Positions 54,636 through 64,000 of a DNA stretch of 64,000 nucleotides are shown here, piece by piece. Position 1 is the stretch's first letter. Every line of letters begins with the position of its first letter. The notes beneath the pieces are model-generated. The model saw only the letters and a program-made list of their open reading frames with translations, was not told where the DNA came from and did no database searches. The stretch spans positions 186,001 through 250,000 of the forward strand of contig CANTFL010001452.1 in assembly GCA_947650285.1 (NCBI GenBank). The letters are read 5' to 3'. A program made the position numbers and the translations under genes. This stretch comes from Hyaloperonospora brassicae. Lineage: Eukaryota; Oomycota; Peronosporomycetes; Peronosporales; Peronosporaceae.

Positions 54636-57271
54636 TCAGCGCGTGCCGTGAGACGACCCTCTTCCTGCGGTCGCCCACTCAGCACGCACAATGGTCCGAA
54701 GGGTTTCGCTGAACTGGAACATGAAGTTGAACTGCTTGTCGCGCTCTTCGCTCGACGCGCGGATCTTCTGCTCACAGTCGGCTAGAAGAGCGCCTAAGCC
54801 CGTCACGGTCTGCATCAGCATGGGGTCTCCACTCGAAACAGCCTCCTCCACGCCTTTGCGGAGCTCTTGCGCTTGGACCTCGAGCTCGCGTATGTTGGCT
54901 CCCAGCTCGGCGCACTTGTTGTGTGACGCCTTCAGCGCCTCCGGCACGTCGCTCCACATGTTGCTGTGCTCGTTCTGCTCGGCAAAAGCACGCACCGAGT
55001 CGGAGAAGATGCACACACGAACCACCGACTCGAATCGCTTCTTCATGGCTGCGTCCCGCCGCGCGCAAAGAGTGTTGATCTGCTGCTTCAGCTGCTCCGG
55101 GACTGTAATGTTGTTCGACATGTGCACAAACGCGTGTCCTTCTTCTGCTCGCGCCGCAATCTCCGAGTCCAGTTGCATGACCAACACATTCACGCTGTTG
55201 TAATCGCTGACCCAGATCGCACGCAGCTCATCATCCTCGCCAAACTTGCTCGGACCGAAGCCTCCCATTGCTCCTGACGCAGCTCGATGTGGCACGATTG
55301 CGTCTGGATAACCTGTCTGCTGCTGACGCTGGACACTAGGGCTCCTCACAACGAGATGGCGATTGCCGCCGTGGTCTTGCGGAATCGTCTCAAACGCGGG
55401 CACGGGGCTCTGGCGCACCCCGTTGTCGTATCCCACAGATGGAATCGCACTCGCTGCGGGGCCACCGATGTTCGAACGGAACGGGTAGCTCCGAGGCGAC
55501 GGAGTAGCTGGACCCAAGCGTGGGGCAGGAGGAACAACATTTGCTGGAGATGACACGCGGGTAAATCGAGGTGTCGAAGGCTTCGGTGCAGGAACGATTG
55601 ACGGAGCCATCGATGCACCTGGCATCGGTGCAGACACGCTCGACGAAACCATGAAGGTGAATCCTGGCCGACCAACTGGTTGGCCAAGTTGCACATGCTG
55701 AGCTCGGCTGACACATGGATTGCTTTCGTGCGTCAGTGAGCAAGCCTCACCCGGCCGACGAGCACTCTGGTCATTTCGCAATCGTTCTTCCAGTAGCTGC
55801 TGTCGTCGCTGTTCATGAAGATATTCCTGATGCCGTATTGCACCATGACTGCGTTCTCCTTGCTGTCGCAGTGTGTCATGCTTGTGCAATTCCTGCCACC
55901 GATGCTCTGCCTGCCGCCGGCTGTTCTGCTCGTCTCGCCAGCATTGCTCGTGTCTCTGCCTTTCTTGTTGCCGTCGCTGCTCGTCCAGCTGCTGCGTTAC
56001 AGCCTGTCGTCTTTGCTGATCCATCTGCAGCTGTTGCGTCTTCCAGCGCTCGGAACGCTCACCGTTCGAACGCTGTTGTTCGTTCTGCGGCAATTCCGAC
56101 TGCTTTGGCTCTCGATGCTGTGCTCGTTGGTGTTGTTGTGGTGCACGACCAGACACTTGCGGTTCTCCTTCCTTTTGGCCATGCCGCTGTCGTTTCTGTA
56201 TCTCGTTTTGAGTCAGCGGTTGATCCATACCCATCTTTGCTGCTGGCCGAGCTTGTTGCACGTCAGATTGTGCTGCTGTCGCTTGCTGACCACGCGTTAC
56301 CTGCACACAATCATTCGCAAGCATACTGCCATTCACTGTTGGCGTTGGCGCTGGAGCTGGTATCGATCTTGATGCTGCTGCTACTGCTCGTTCACCTAAG
56401 GTCCCGGCACAAGCTGGCGTGTCAGGCTTGTCACGCATATCGTCTGATGCTGCAAGTTGGCGCTTTCGAGACTGCGTCTGTGTTGAGTCGGATGTCGAGC
56501 TCGGCAACGTCTGCCCACCTGCCGCTGCAGGCAGCGCTGCTACTACTGGAGTTGCCAATGGAGCTGCAGAATTGACCTTCGCCACAGCTCGAGCTCCAGA
56601 TGAGTCGTCTACAGGACACTGCAGCGGCTTCGACACCGTCGCGGTAGTTACTGCAGGGTCTGCTGCGCCATTGCCAGACAGAGGTTGCTGCCCGCTCGTT
56701 TGCGCTGGCACACTAGCAGCCGCCTTTTGTGCTCGCATCTTGTCATGAAGCCGTAGACGGAATGTAGCTTCCATCATTGCCGTAAACTTGTCGGACCACG
56801 CAGCGTCGACGAAATGCTTCCCGCTGGCGCCGTCAATAGGAAAGCAGTGGTGCGGTGTGGTGCTTCCTAGCATTAGCACGTGCGGCTTCTTGTGGCACGT
56901 AGCACAGAAATAAGCGTCACACTCGACACACCACATGACCGGATCCTTCTTCTGACTGCAGCGCGTGCATTTACCTACAACAACAGCAACAACAACAACA
57001 TCAACAACAACAGCAACAACAACAATAAGCACTCTCGTCACGACAGACATCCACCGGCTCGACAAAAATATCAATAGAAAACGACGTACGCAGCGTCTGG
57101 TGCGTATAGTGGCAGCCATCACACGTGTCGTGGCCCGTCTTGAGTCTCGCCTGGCACTTGATGCACTGGTCCGAGCTAATACCGTACACTGCACGCGCGA
57201 GAGCTCCAGTCAATCAACAGCCACGCGCCCCGTATCGCATCAGCAGTACGTACGGTAGAGTCGACGCCCAT
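54636..57271 (-). CDS. B-box-like zinc-finger protein with Gln-rich coiled coil
   Basis: Exons 57271-57250 (22 nt), 57188-57090 and 56974-54636 splice in frame to about 819 aa. Residues about 12-90 carry two cysteine clusters: CIKCQARLKTGHDTCDGCH, then CTRCSQKKDPVMWCVECDAY followed by CATCHKKPH and HHC, the second like a B-box. Residues about 290-480 are a Gln/Arg/Glu-rich segment (QLQMDQQRRQAVTQQLDEQR and similar). After a Pro/Ser-rich linker, the C-terminal 200 residues form helices with AQELRKGVEEAVSSGDPML and NFMFQFSETLRTIVRAEWAT. I know no named family. The zinc fingers suggest protein binding, perhaps ubiquitin-related; this is an inference. The first exon is the best splice I can find but is not certain. 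Confidence 0.75.
56977..57025. repeat. (AAC)n microsatellite in an intron
   Basis: Imperfect CAA/AAC repeat on the + strand. On the coding strand it is TTG/TGT-rich and forms the pyrimidine-like tract directly before the GTTGTTGTAG acceptor of the second intron of the zinc-finger gene. Length changes here could affect splicing. Confidence 0.8.
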
Positions 57272-57460
57272 TGTCGCGTCCGCACTTGGCCACTGCGTCC
57301 GTCAAGAGACTGCTCCAGGACTCCGGACTGTCTGCCTCCGGCTCCACCACCGCTGTCATTCGCGCGGAAACGTCACTGATTCGAGTCACACTTGGCGGAG
57401 CTGAGACTGGAATCAGATCTGAGTTGACCAGCCGCTCAGGTGCATCTTCCAGGTCAAAAA
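57272..57460. promoter_or_regulatory. Divergent promoter region, zinc-finger gene / RMC1
   Basis: 189 bp between the divergent start codons. No TATA or CCAAT box was identified. Confidence 0.4.
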
Positions 57461-60150
57461 ATGAGCGACGACGGCCACTTGTACCTGTGCGGAGGCGTCG
57501 ACTACGCTGGCGATAGCCGTCACGCCTGGTTCGACGCCGCGCATCAGTGCATGTTGATGATCTCTGCCTCTTGTGTCTATATGCTGCCGCTAGGTACGTC
57601 GCTGGACCCCGTGGCCGGCACAACGTCGGCTGCCTGCGCGTCTACGATCATCACGATGCTGTACGACTTTAACGAGCCAGCGACAAGTTGCAGCCGCCGA
57701 GGCGCCGTGCAGCAAACACATTCCCGTACGCCCGTTATGTATCTGCAACTATCGGCTGATAGCCAGTTCCTTGCTGTCCAGCGCAGCGACATCGAAGTGC
57801 AGGTCCTGCATCGAGGTACTCGAACATCCTATTGGCTCCTGTGCAGCTCCCGGGCGGGCAACCGAATCCTACATAAAGGTGTAGTCTGGAGCGCTCGCTA
57901 TGCAAAGACTCCAGGCCTTCAGGACCTGTTTCTTGTGACTAGATTTGGACTCGAACACCATCGCGTGAGCTACAAGCGCCACAGCTGTGTCCTGCACAAG
58001 ACCGTGGGGTTCTACACGCATAACTTTTGGTACGCATCTTCACATGGAGTGCTGCTCTTGAGCACAGGATCACGGGCAAATGAGATTGTACCATTCGTGA
58101 TGGGCGGGGACAAAGTGGAGAAACTGCCCAAGCTAGTGTTTGCTACGACGGTGAACAAGCAAGATCTACGCTTGGTTGCCTTGTATGGCCGTATGTACAT
58201 GGTGTACAGCGACGCCTGCTCGATGAAGCTGCTCGTATACCTGGTGGGAAGAACCAAGGTATCGTGTGTGCGCTCTATGAACCTCACGGTGCCGCCCGGG
58301 ACGGCGCTCGAGTACTCGGTAGTGGACAATGTTCTCGTTTGCCACAGCCTGGACTTCAACGTGAGCTTCTTCTTCGACATAAAGTGCGATACAGACGATC
58401 CGCTCTCGGTGCCGTTGCCGATATCGTTGAGTCCGCCATGTTCGTCTTCGAACAAGAGCAAAACGACTCCAGCACAAGCGTCCAAGAACACCCTCAACGA
58501 ATTGTATACGAGTGCTTTTCGCGTTGCCAGTAAAAGGGATGGCCATGAACGATGTGTTGAATCGCCGTCAAGCTCTTTGACATCGATTCTTTATGCTCGC
58601 TGCGCACGAAGCGAGACGGGCGTGGATCTGGCCAACTTCGCTGACGATAAACGTAATCTCTCATCATCCCTGTCGTCGCCGTCTTCGTCGCAGTTGGCAA
58701 AGAAAACATCAGCACGACAGCATCAGTGTGCAACAGTTGTGGAGGAGATGCTGGTCACAGACCACGAAGTCGCTGTCCCACGATTTTCTCAATGGCGCTT
58801 TTATCCTCCTGATCTAGTGCAACGATCGCGTTTGACTAACGAGGTTAACCAAATGGAATTCCGGAAGCTGCAGCTAAATTTGGCTGGAATTTGCAGGACT
58901 TGCGAATATTGTCGTGAGATTCTTCCTTTCTTGTTGCGTCGAGGTGACCGTGATTTGGCAAAGCTGTTGGTATTAAACGTAGTACGAAAGCACATTGTGG
59001 AGCAGCAAGCACATCTTTCTTCGATCGTGCAGTTACTGAGTTCTGTTCAAACGGCGTGTGGATGTGAGGGACGTCATAAGGTATCGTTATTGCTGAGTTG
59101 TGTCTGAGTCCACCAAATCTCACGCGCGCGTGGTTTGTAAAGAGCAAGGTAGGACGCAAAACTGCAAGCAATGCAAGTGTTTTGCACCCGAATGATCGTG
59201 CACACTCGCGTAGCGACGAGTGCTTCTCGTCAAGGATTGCAAAAGAGAGACCAGCTGCTCGCAATGTCAGCGGCTCCCTGATCTGTATTCAACAGACAGA
59301 GTTTTACCGCCATGTGTGGAAGAGCATACTCGACGACACAAATGTACGCTCTGGCATCCATCATTGGAAATGCAATAACCAGTGCGGTGCTTTCACGCTT
59401 GATTTTACTTCAGGTCGCTACAAAGAGCAACTTGAGTGTCTACATTGTCGAGTACATCAAGAGTTTGCGAAAGAGAGAGGTGCAAGTGAAGAACATTACG
59501 TAAGTCTCGAAGCGCGTCACGGGTATGTGGTGTGGTCGTGTGCTGATAGTGTTTGTCAGCTATCTTGCGCTGGCAGAGTGCTTCATCGCTACAGGAGAAC
59601 CAGCCAAGCTCTACCAGTTCGTGCGCCATCATGTGATAGCTGATTTCGCAGAGCTTGCAGAATTGATGGTTCAGAATGGCGAAGCGTTTCCCGATCTGTT
59701 GCAAGCAGGGACGGATATGTACTTTCGGTTGAATGACAGGGCTGCCTTCTTGCGCACGCTCCTGGACCATGGGCAGGTAATCGGTGCGTGCAATATTAGC
59801 GTTTGCAGTGTGCGTGTGACCCACTTGTTGAATGCGTCTGTTCGGCTAGGCGGAGCAAGCGATCGCAATTGCTTGGCAAAACATTGGCTCCAATTCGTGC
59901 AACGCATCGGCTCTTCCAGGTGTTGCCTTCTTTGACTCGCTAGTTCGACCCGGTGAGTACGCTCGCTGCCATGCGCTATGCTCACGAACATCTGACAATG
60001 AGCGATTGTACACGTAGTCACTTCATCCAAGCAGCCGCGTTCATCATTGCAGGTGACGCAGATGCTGGGACACCTGCTGCTATTCTTGAAAGTGTGGGAT
60101 CCTGCCGCGCTCGAATGTCCAAGCAAGACTTCCCTGTCAAGGCTCGCTAG
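57461..60150 (+). CDS. RMC1: RMC1/Mic1 homologue, regulator of the Mon1-Ccz1 Rab7 exchange complex
   Basis: Exons 57461-59080, 59296-59343, 59414-59499, 59560-59776 and 59944-60150 join in frame to about 725 aa (human RMC1 is 657). The N-terminal beta-propeller shows the family's diagnostic blocks: GVVWSARYAKTPGLQDLFLV, TVGFYTHNFWYASSHGVLLL, VEKLPKLVFATTVNKQDLRL, VALYGRMYMVYSDACSMK, VDNVLVCHSLDFNVSFFFDI. The C-terminal Mic1 helical domain includes WRFYPPDL, LQLNLAGICRTCEYCREILP, FLLRRGDRDLAKLLVLNVVR, AECFIATGEPAKLYQFVRHH and HFIQAAAFIIAG. RMC1 (Bulli in flies) stabilises Mon1-Ccz1 and is needed for endosome/autophagosome maturation. The last exon end is uncertain because a second frame (MLGHLLLFLKVWDPAALECP) opens there. 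Confidence 0.88.
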
Positions 60151-60249
60151 TTGCGCTACTGTTCCGTTCCCAGACGAAATGATTCTGCCGAGCTCGCGGC
60201 TTACGCTCAGGAAAGCGTTTGGATTCGAAGGCTCGCGGAAGTGAGTTTG

Positions 60250-61740
60250 CGTGGTGTCGCCGGTCGTCGAATGCAAGGTGGCTCACTTGCGGCTGAAGGC
60301 GACGCGGTTCTTTATAACACGGCGTTGTCGTCTCGGATGAAGTTGGCCTGGCCATTTGACGATTGCAGTCTAGCTATGAAGTGCTGGAAATGTACAACAG
60401 GCTCTTCGAGTTCCACCACAAGGCTTGGTCATTCGGGATGAGCTGACATGTCACGTCTGCCCGCGATGCCTGGAGAAGTTCTGGATGATGGATGGGCATG
60501 TGGTCTCGTGTACGTTTGTACGTATGGCATCGTCACCTTGACGTTACGACGGCTGGCATCGTCGCAGACGTGTCTACGTGTGACCGACAGCGTTCATTTG
60601 CACTGGCTTTGGTAGCATTGCGCTTGTGCTTGGCGTGGGGGATGCGCGTGGCTATGGCTCTGGATGTGTTGTACGACTTGGCGAAAGCTGCTGCTCAGAC
60701 GGTCCATTGGTTGCAGTACTGGTGATGTTAGTCCGCAACGTGATGTTCCGAATCTGCTTCGCGAGACTTGTGAATCCACGCACGCCCGTGTTTGTACTTC
60801 CGGTGGATATGCAACTCGCTGTCACGCAGGCAAACGATATCTGGAGGAGCTCACTGAGAACATCAGGGAGCCTTTGTACCTCGCGCGACCACATACCAGA
60901 AAACTCACTAACTACTCTCGCAGACGTGAACTCTTCTCCGAAGTGCTATGCACTTGCGATGGCTGGCGAGAAGTATCAAGCGGGCAACAGTGTTCATTGG
61001 GGGCTCTGTATTACACAAGCCCTATGATCGCAGCACAAATGCATTGCTGATGTCGGCGTTCCAGAATGCTGGTCCGGAAGCGGCATAAATGAAAGTCTTC
61101 GTTAACGCGAAAAGTTTGGTGCAACTATCCAGGTCAACCTCGTTCTCCATCATCTCATTGTGTGTGGATACGTCCCGACTATTCCGACGCGTAAGAAGAG
61201 CTTCTGCTTTGTACCTGGTAACTCGACTTGGAAACGTCAAGTGCCTGGTCGCGTGTCGTTGACTCGCCCAAGGAGGTGGTGCTTCGAGACGATCACGTCT
61301 TACTGACAAGCTTATCTACATTCTCTGATACTCGGCAGTTGGTCTGCCGACTACGATTACGTTGTGGCGTATGAAGTAAAAGAACGGGTGGTAATGGACA
61401 ACAATGGCAGAGGTATTGCCTCGCAGTATTCAGGTGGACCAAGCGACAAGAAGTGCGACGTGATTCCTTTGGCAACCTTCTTCGTGCAGTACACGACACG
61501 ACGCTAAGGCATTCGTCAGCATAGTGCTGAGCAAGCACACGAGTCTCGACCTGATGTGGCTTCACATTGCACTTAACAACAAAGGCGGGGTATCGTCAAG
61601 CGCCACGATGTACATGCGTAGACCGCGTAAACAGCATGCTTACTACGGCAAAGCAGAGCTGTCTGGTACTACGTTTTGCTCGCTGATTCTTGTGGAATAT
61701 GGACAATATGCTACTGCTACAGGTCGTAGTGCTCTGTAAT
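60250..61740 (+). pseudogene. Block of broken coding sequence, unidentified
   Basis: Successive plus-strand pieces look coding but change frame. They include EVLEMYNRLFEFHHK (near 60380), then in another frame LVIRDELTCHVCPRCLEKFW with MMDGHVVSC (near 60425-60505), GKRYLEELTENIREPLYLAR (near 60825-60885), VDSPKEVVLRDDHVLLTSLS (near 61260-61320), KERVVMDNNGRGIASQYSGG (near 61378-61440) and LSKHTSLDLMWLHIALNNKG (near 61528-61590). The Cys/His spacing CHVCPRCL...H-VSC suggests a zinc-binding C-terminus in the original protein. No family recognised. Introns alone cannot join these pieces with the donors and acceptors visible. Confidence 0.35.
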
Positions 61741-62288
61741 CACGTACAAGTGACATTCGGCGCGATGCTTTTGCACGACCAGCAGAGAATTGCTGTATCG
61801 ACCGACGATGTTTGCAACAATGTTGCTTGTACGTGGAGCCAGGATCACGTCCGGTGTCGCAGTGACTTGCCATGAGGGGCTGCGTGCATATAAGTGCTGC
61901 ACTACGCGTATCATCACAATGTCGTCAAAAATGGGTGAACGAGAGCTGTAACACTGAGATGGAAGATCGATTACTGTCACGGCTGCATTGGCAACAACTG
62001 CCAGGTAGCTCTGGCTCCGCGTTTTCCGTATCATCTGTCGCCACATCACCTAGCGGACCATGCGGTCATCGAAAAGTGTCGACAGGTAGCTCTAGCCCCA
62101 TGTTCTCCTTGGTGTACCGCCATCTCTAGCTCAGCGTCGGCTCTCGTGCCCAGCTCCGACAAGATGGAACGGAATGTCACGATGAGCGATGAGCCGATAT
62201 CTGACGCGATCTTTTCCACGCGTCGTGATGGCGACGTTAGCCGTGTATCATCGATGCTTGCCCGGTGTCGTTAATGCCATGATGTGTG
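61741..62288. other. Intergenic, nothing recognised
   Basis: 3' flank of the syntaxin gene. No open frame with coding character. Confidence 0.45.
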
Positions 62289-63724
62289 TCAAAAGACGAC
62301 AACGAAGAGGAAAATGACGACGATCAGCACGAGGAAGAGTTTCAGAATCAGCGACCGGTTGCCCTGGACCATGTGAAAGAGCTTCAGCAGCTCGTCATGC
62401 GCCGCTTCTACGTTCGTTTGCCTAGGGAGCAGCAAGTTGTTAACAATGCGAGTAAGAGAACGTCAGACGCCACAATCGGCACAACCACGTACGCGATGTC
62501 CATGTCGTCGTCAATGCGCGAGATGATCTCTCCTTGCTCGGCGACCATGGTTGCCATTCGAGTGTACATGCCTGTGATCTGAACCGTAGCACACACCAGA
62601 CTCGTGGCAGTTGGTCCAATGCTGTGTCACCAGGTGACCGAAACGCACAACAACAGCAGCGCACCTCTACAATGGTGCTCTCCACCTGTGCCGCATTGTT
62701 GTATCTCGTCTGGTTGTCTTCGCGAGGGCGATACTGCTGCTGCTGTTGCATGCCACCAACACCTCCTGGTAGCGGTGTGCGCTGCTGCATGAATGGATTA
62801 GCCCCGAGGTTAGCACGGCGACGAAGACCTGGCCCGGCATCAAGTGATCCCAACGACGACATTGCCCCTTCAACCACAACAACACACACACAGAGCGAAT
62901 AGCAAGCATAAGACAGCTACAACCAACCGATGCAGTCGCCAGGATCCTGCCGCCGTACCAGGTTTCGTTGGCACAAGTGCAGCGGATTTCTGCGCGCCGT
63001 TTCCAGCAGCAGCAGTAGATTCATGCTGCGGTTGACTCTGCTGCGGCTGCAAAGGAGCGTGGCTCGTCGTCGGCAACACCTGGTGCTCCCGCACTCCTGC
63101 AGCAGCTGTGCGAGCAAAGAGCGGCGCACTGAGATGCACCATGGGATGGCCTCCTCCGTGCGAAAACCTGCTGCGTCTCGAGCTGCGCTCGCGAATCGCC
63201 GCCGTGTGGTGCTGGAGCGCGTGCTGCAGTCACATCCACCAGTATCAGTCCCTCTGTCTCGTTATGTCACCTGCTGGGCAACAGCACAACCACACAATAC
63301 ACAACAGACACACAGACAACACACGCACATGGAAAGCCTGGACGCTCTTGGCACAACGCGCCTTGAGCGACTGGCACACGATGGAAAAGTGCGCCTGGTG
63401 GTGCTGCACGTGGCGCCCGCGCTGCGCGTTGACCGTCTGCTGCAGCAGCTGAATACTGCGCTCGACAGCGCCCAACTCCTTCTTCAGGACGTCCGTCAGC
63501 GTCGCAATCTGCGCGCTCGGGTCGTCGCCGAGGATGGACTTCTTGCCGACGAGCGCCTGCAGCTCGCGCAGACAGAGCTCCTGCTGCCGCAGCTGGTCGG
63601 CGATCTGCTGCGCCTGTCGCGCGTCGCGAGACAGCGGTCGGTGCGCGCGCGACCGGACGTGCGGACGCGTCTCGTAGAGCACTGTGATGCCCACGAAGTC
63701 GCTCGTGACGTCTGTTGCGGTCAT
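62289..63724 (-). CDS. STX5: Syntaxin-5 / Sed5, Qa-SNARE of the Golgi
   Basis: Five exons splice in frame: 63724-63329, 63223-62959, 62867-62665, 62578-62493 and 62421-62289 (360 aa). The N-terminal helical domain has LGDDPSAQIATLTDVLKKEL and HHQAHFSIVCQSLKARCAKS, the block that binds Sly1-type and tether proteins in Sed5. A Ser/Gln-rich linker follows (residues about 160-230). The Qa-SNARE motif spans about 265-325: VESTIVEITGMYTRMATMVA, EQGEIISRIDDDMDIAQTNV, with the zero-layer Gln in EQGE. A C-terminal anchor (LILKLFLVLIVVIFLFVVVF) ends the protein without a lumenal tail. It mediates fusion of ER-derived vesicles and intra-Golgi traffic. The frame is open upstream of ATG 63724 but without similarity. 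Confidence 0.94.
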
Positions 63725-63741
63725 GGCGGATAACGAGGTGG

Positions 63742-63783
63742 GGGTACGCGTAGCCCGAGCGTACCCTCGGGGGAGGGGTACGC
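63742..63783. repeat. Triple GGGTACGC motif, two direct and one inverted copy
   Basis: GGGTACGC occurs at 63742-63749 and 63776-63783 and as its reverse complement GCGTACCC at 63759-63766. The first pair could form an 8-bp stem with a 9-nt loop. The cluster lies 20-60 bp upstream of the syntaxin-5 start codon, so it may be a protein-binding site or a structured leader. Confidence 0.5.
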
Positions 63784-64000
63784 TTTTGGCAAACAAAGCG
63801 CGCGTGTGGGCACGCATGGACGAAACAAAGGGGTTTGTTGGGTCCTCGGGTGTACCCCGTATACCCGAGTCGCACGAGGTGATGTGGTCAAGCGAGTGTT
63901 TAAAACAGCGCACGGAAGGCAAAAAAGACAGCAAAGTGAAGCCATTTACGTTGTGGCTGAGCCAGCACACCTTATGGGCTGGACGTAGCACGCTGTAGAA

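Noticed and set aside
1..64000. CRISPR array, transposon, viral insertion or biosynthetic cluster
   Set aside because: No regularly spaced repeats, transposase, reverse transcriptase, capsid or clustered pathway genes were found on either strand.

Overview
The window is nuclear DNA of a filamentous stramenopile, most likely an oomycete of the Phytophthora/downy-mildew group. All protein genes are eukaryotic. Introns are numerous, mostly short (about 50-130 nt), and many begin GTACGN or GTGCGN. The gene set (a dual FKBP-TPR-cyclophilin protein, a PH-PX protein with a ZNF598-like helical tail, an H2A ending in SQDY) fits oomycetes. The species cannot be fixed from this sequence. No virus, transposon, CRISPR array or toxin gene was recognised.

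Layout. 1-1116 (-): 3' part of a Lys-rich unknown protein with a homopolymer frameshift. 1.2-5.2 kb: non-coding, then remnants of a broken gene (-). 5.9-8.6 kb (+): PH-PX protein. 9.0-9.8 kb: probable broken gene. 9.8-10.6 kb (-): TIM22, head-to-head with a multi-pass membrane protein of unknown role (10.8-12.7 kb +). 13.0-14.3 kb (-): zinc-finger/coiled-coil protein. 14.7-15.9 kb: possible remnant. 16.0-21.4 kb (-): RNA polymerase I largest subunit. 21.6-23.2 kb (-): FKBP-TPR-cyclophilin. 24.3-26.6 kb (-): myotubularin, divergent from an enoyl-CoA hydratase-family gene (26.8-27.8 kb +). 28-28.6 kb: remnant. 29.2-32.6 kb (-): kinesin-14. 32.8-34.2 kb (-): Rab GDI with a one-base frameshift, divergent from ARP4 (34.5-35.9 kb +). 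35.9-36.5 kb: small unidentified gene or remnant. 36.7-38.1 kb (-): RRP9, divergent from an EHD/dynamin-like GTPase (38.3-40.0 kb +). 40.4-42.1 kb: broken gene resembling a dynein intermediate chain. 42.6-50.9 kb (-): rabconnectin-3/Rav1, divergent from SGF29 (51.2-52.2 kb +). 52.7-54.0 kb: two divergent H2A.X genes. 54.6-57.3 kb (-): zinc-finger/Gln-rich coiled-coil protein, divergent from RMC1 (57.5-60.2 kb +). 60.3-61.7 kb: remnants. 62.3-63.7 kb (-): syntaxin-5.

The genes are housekeeping and not an operon or cluster with one function, but membrane traffic is prominent: Rab GDI, RMC1 (partner of the Mon1-Ccz1 Rab7 exchange factor), syntaxin-5 (ER-Golgi SNARE), myotubularin and PH-PX (phosphoinositides), an EHD-like GTPase and Rav1 (V-ATPase assembly). 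Nuclear functions are the other theme: Pol I, RRP9, ARP4, SGF29 and H2A.X.

Three features deserve attention. Seven gene pairs are divergent with 189-498 bp between start codons. Several intergenic stretches contain frame-broken coding sequence, including a likely dynein intermediate chain, which would fit loss of the flagellum if it proves axonemal. Three otherwise sound genes (Lys-rich protein, Rab GDI, Rav1) are interrupted by single-base shifts in homopolymer runs, which points to assembly error unless transcripts show otherwise.
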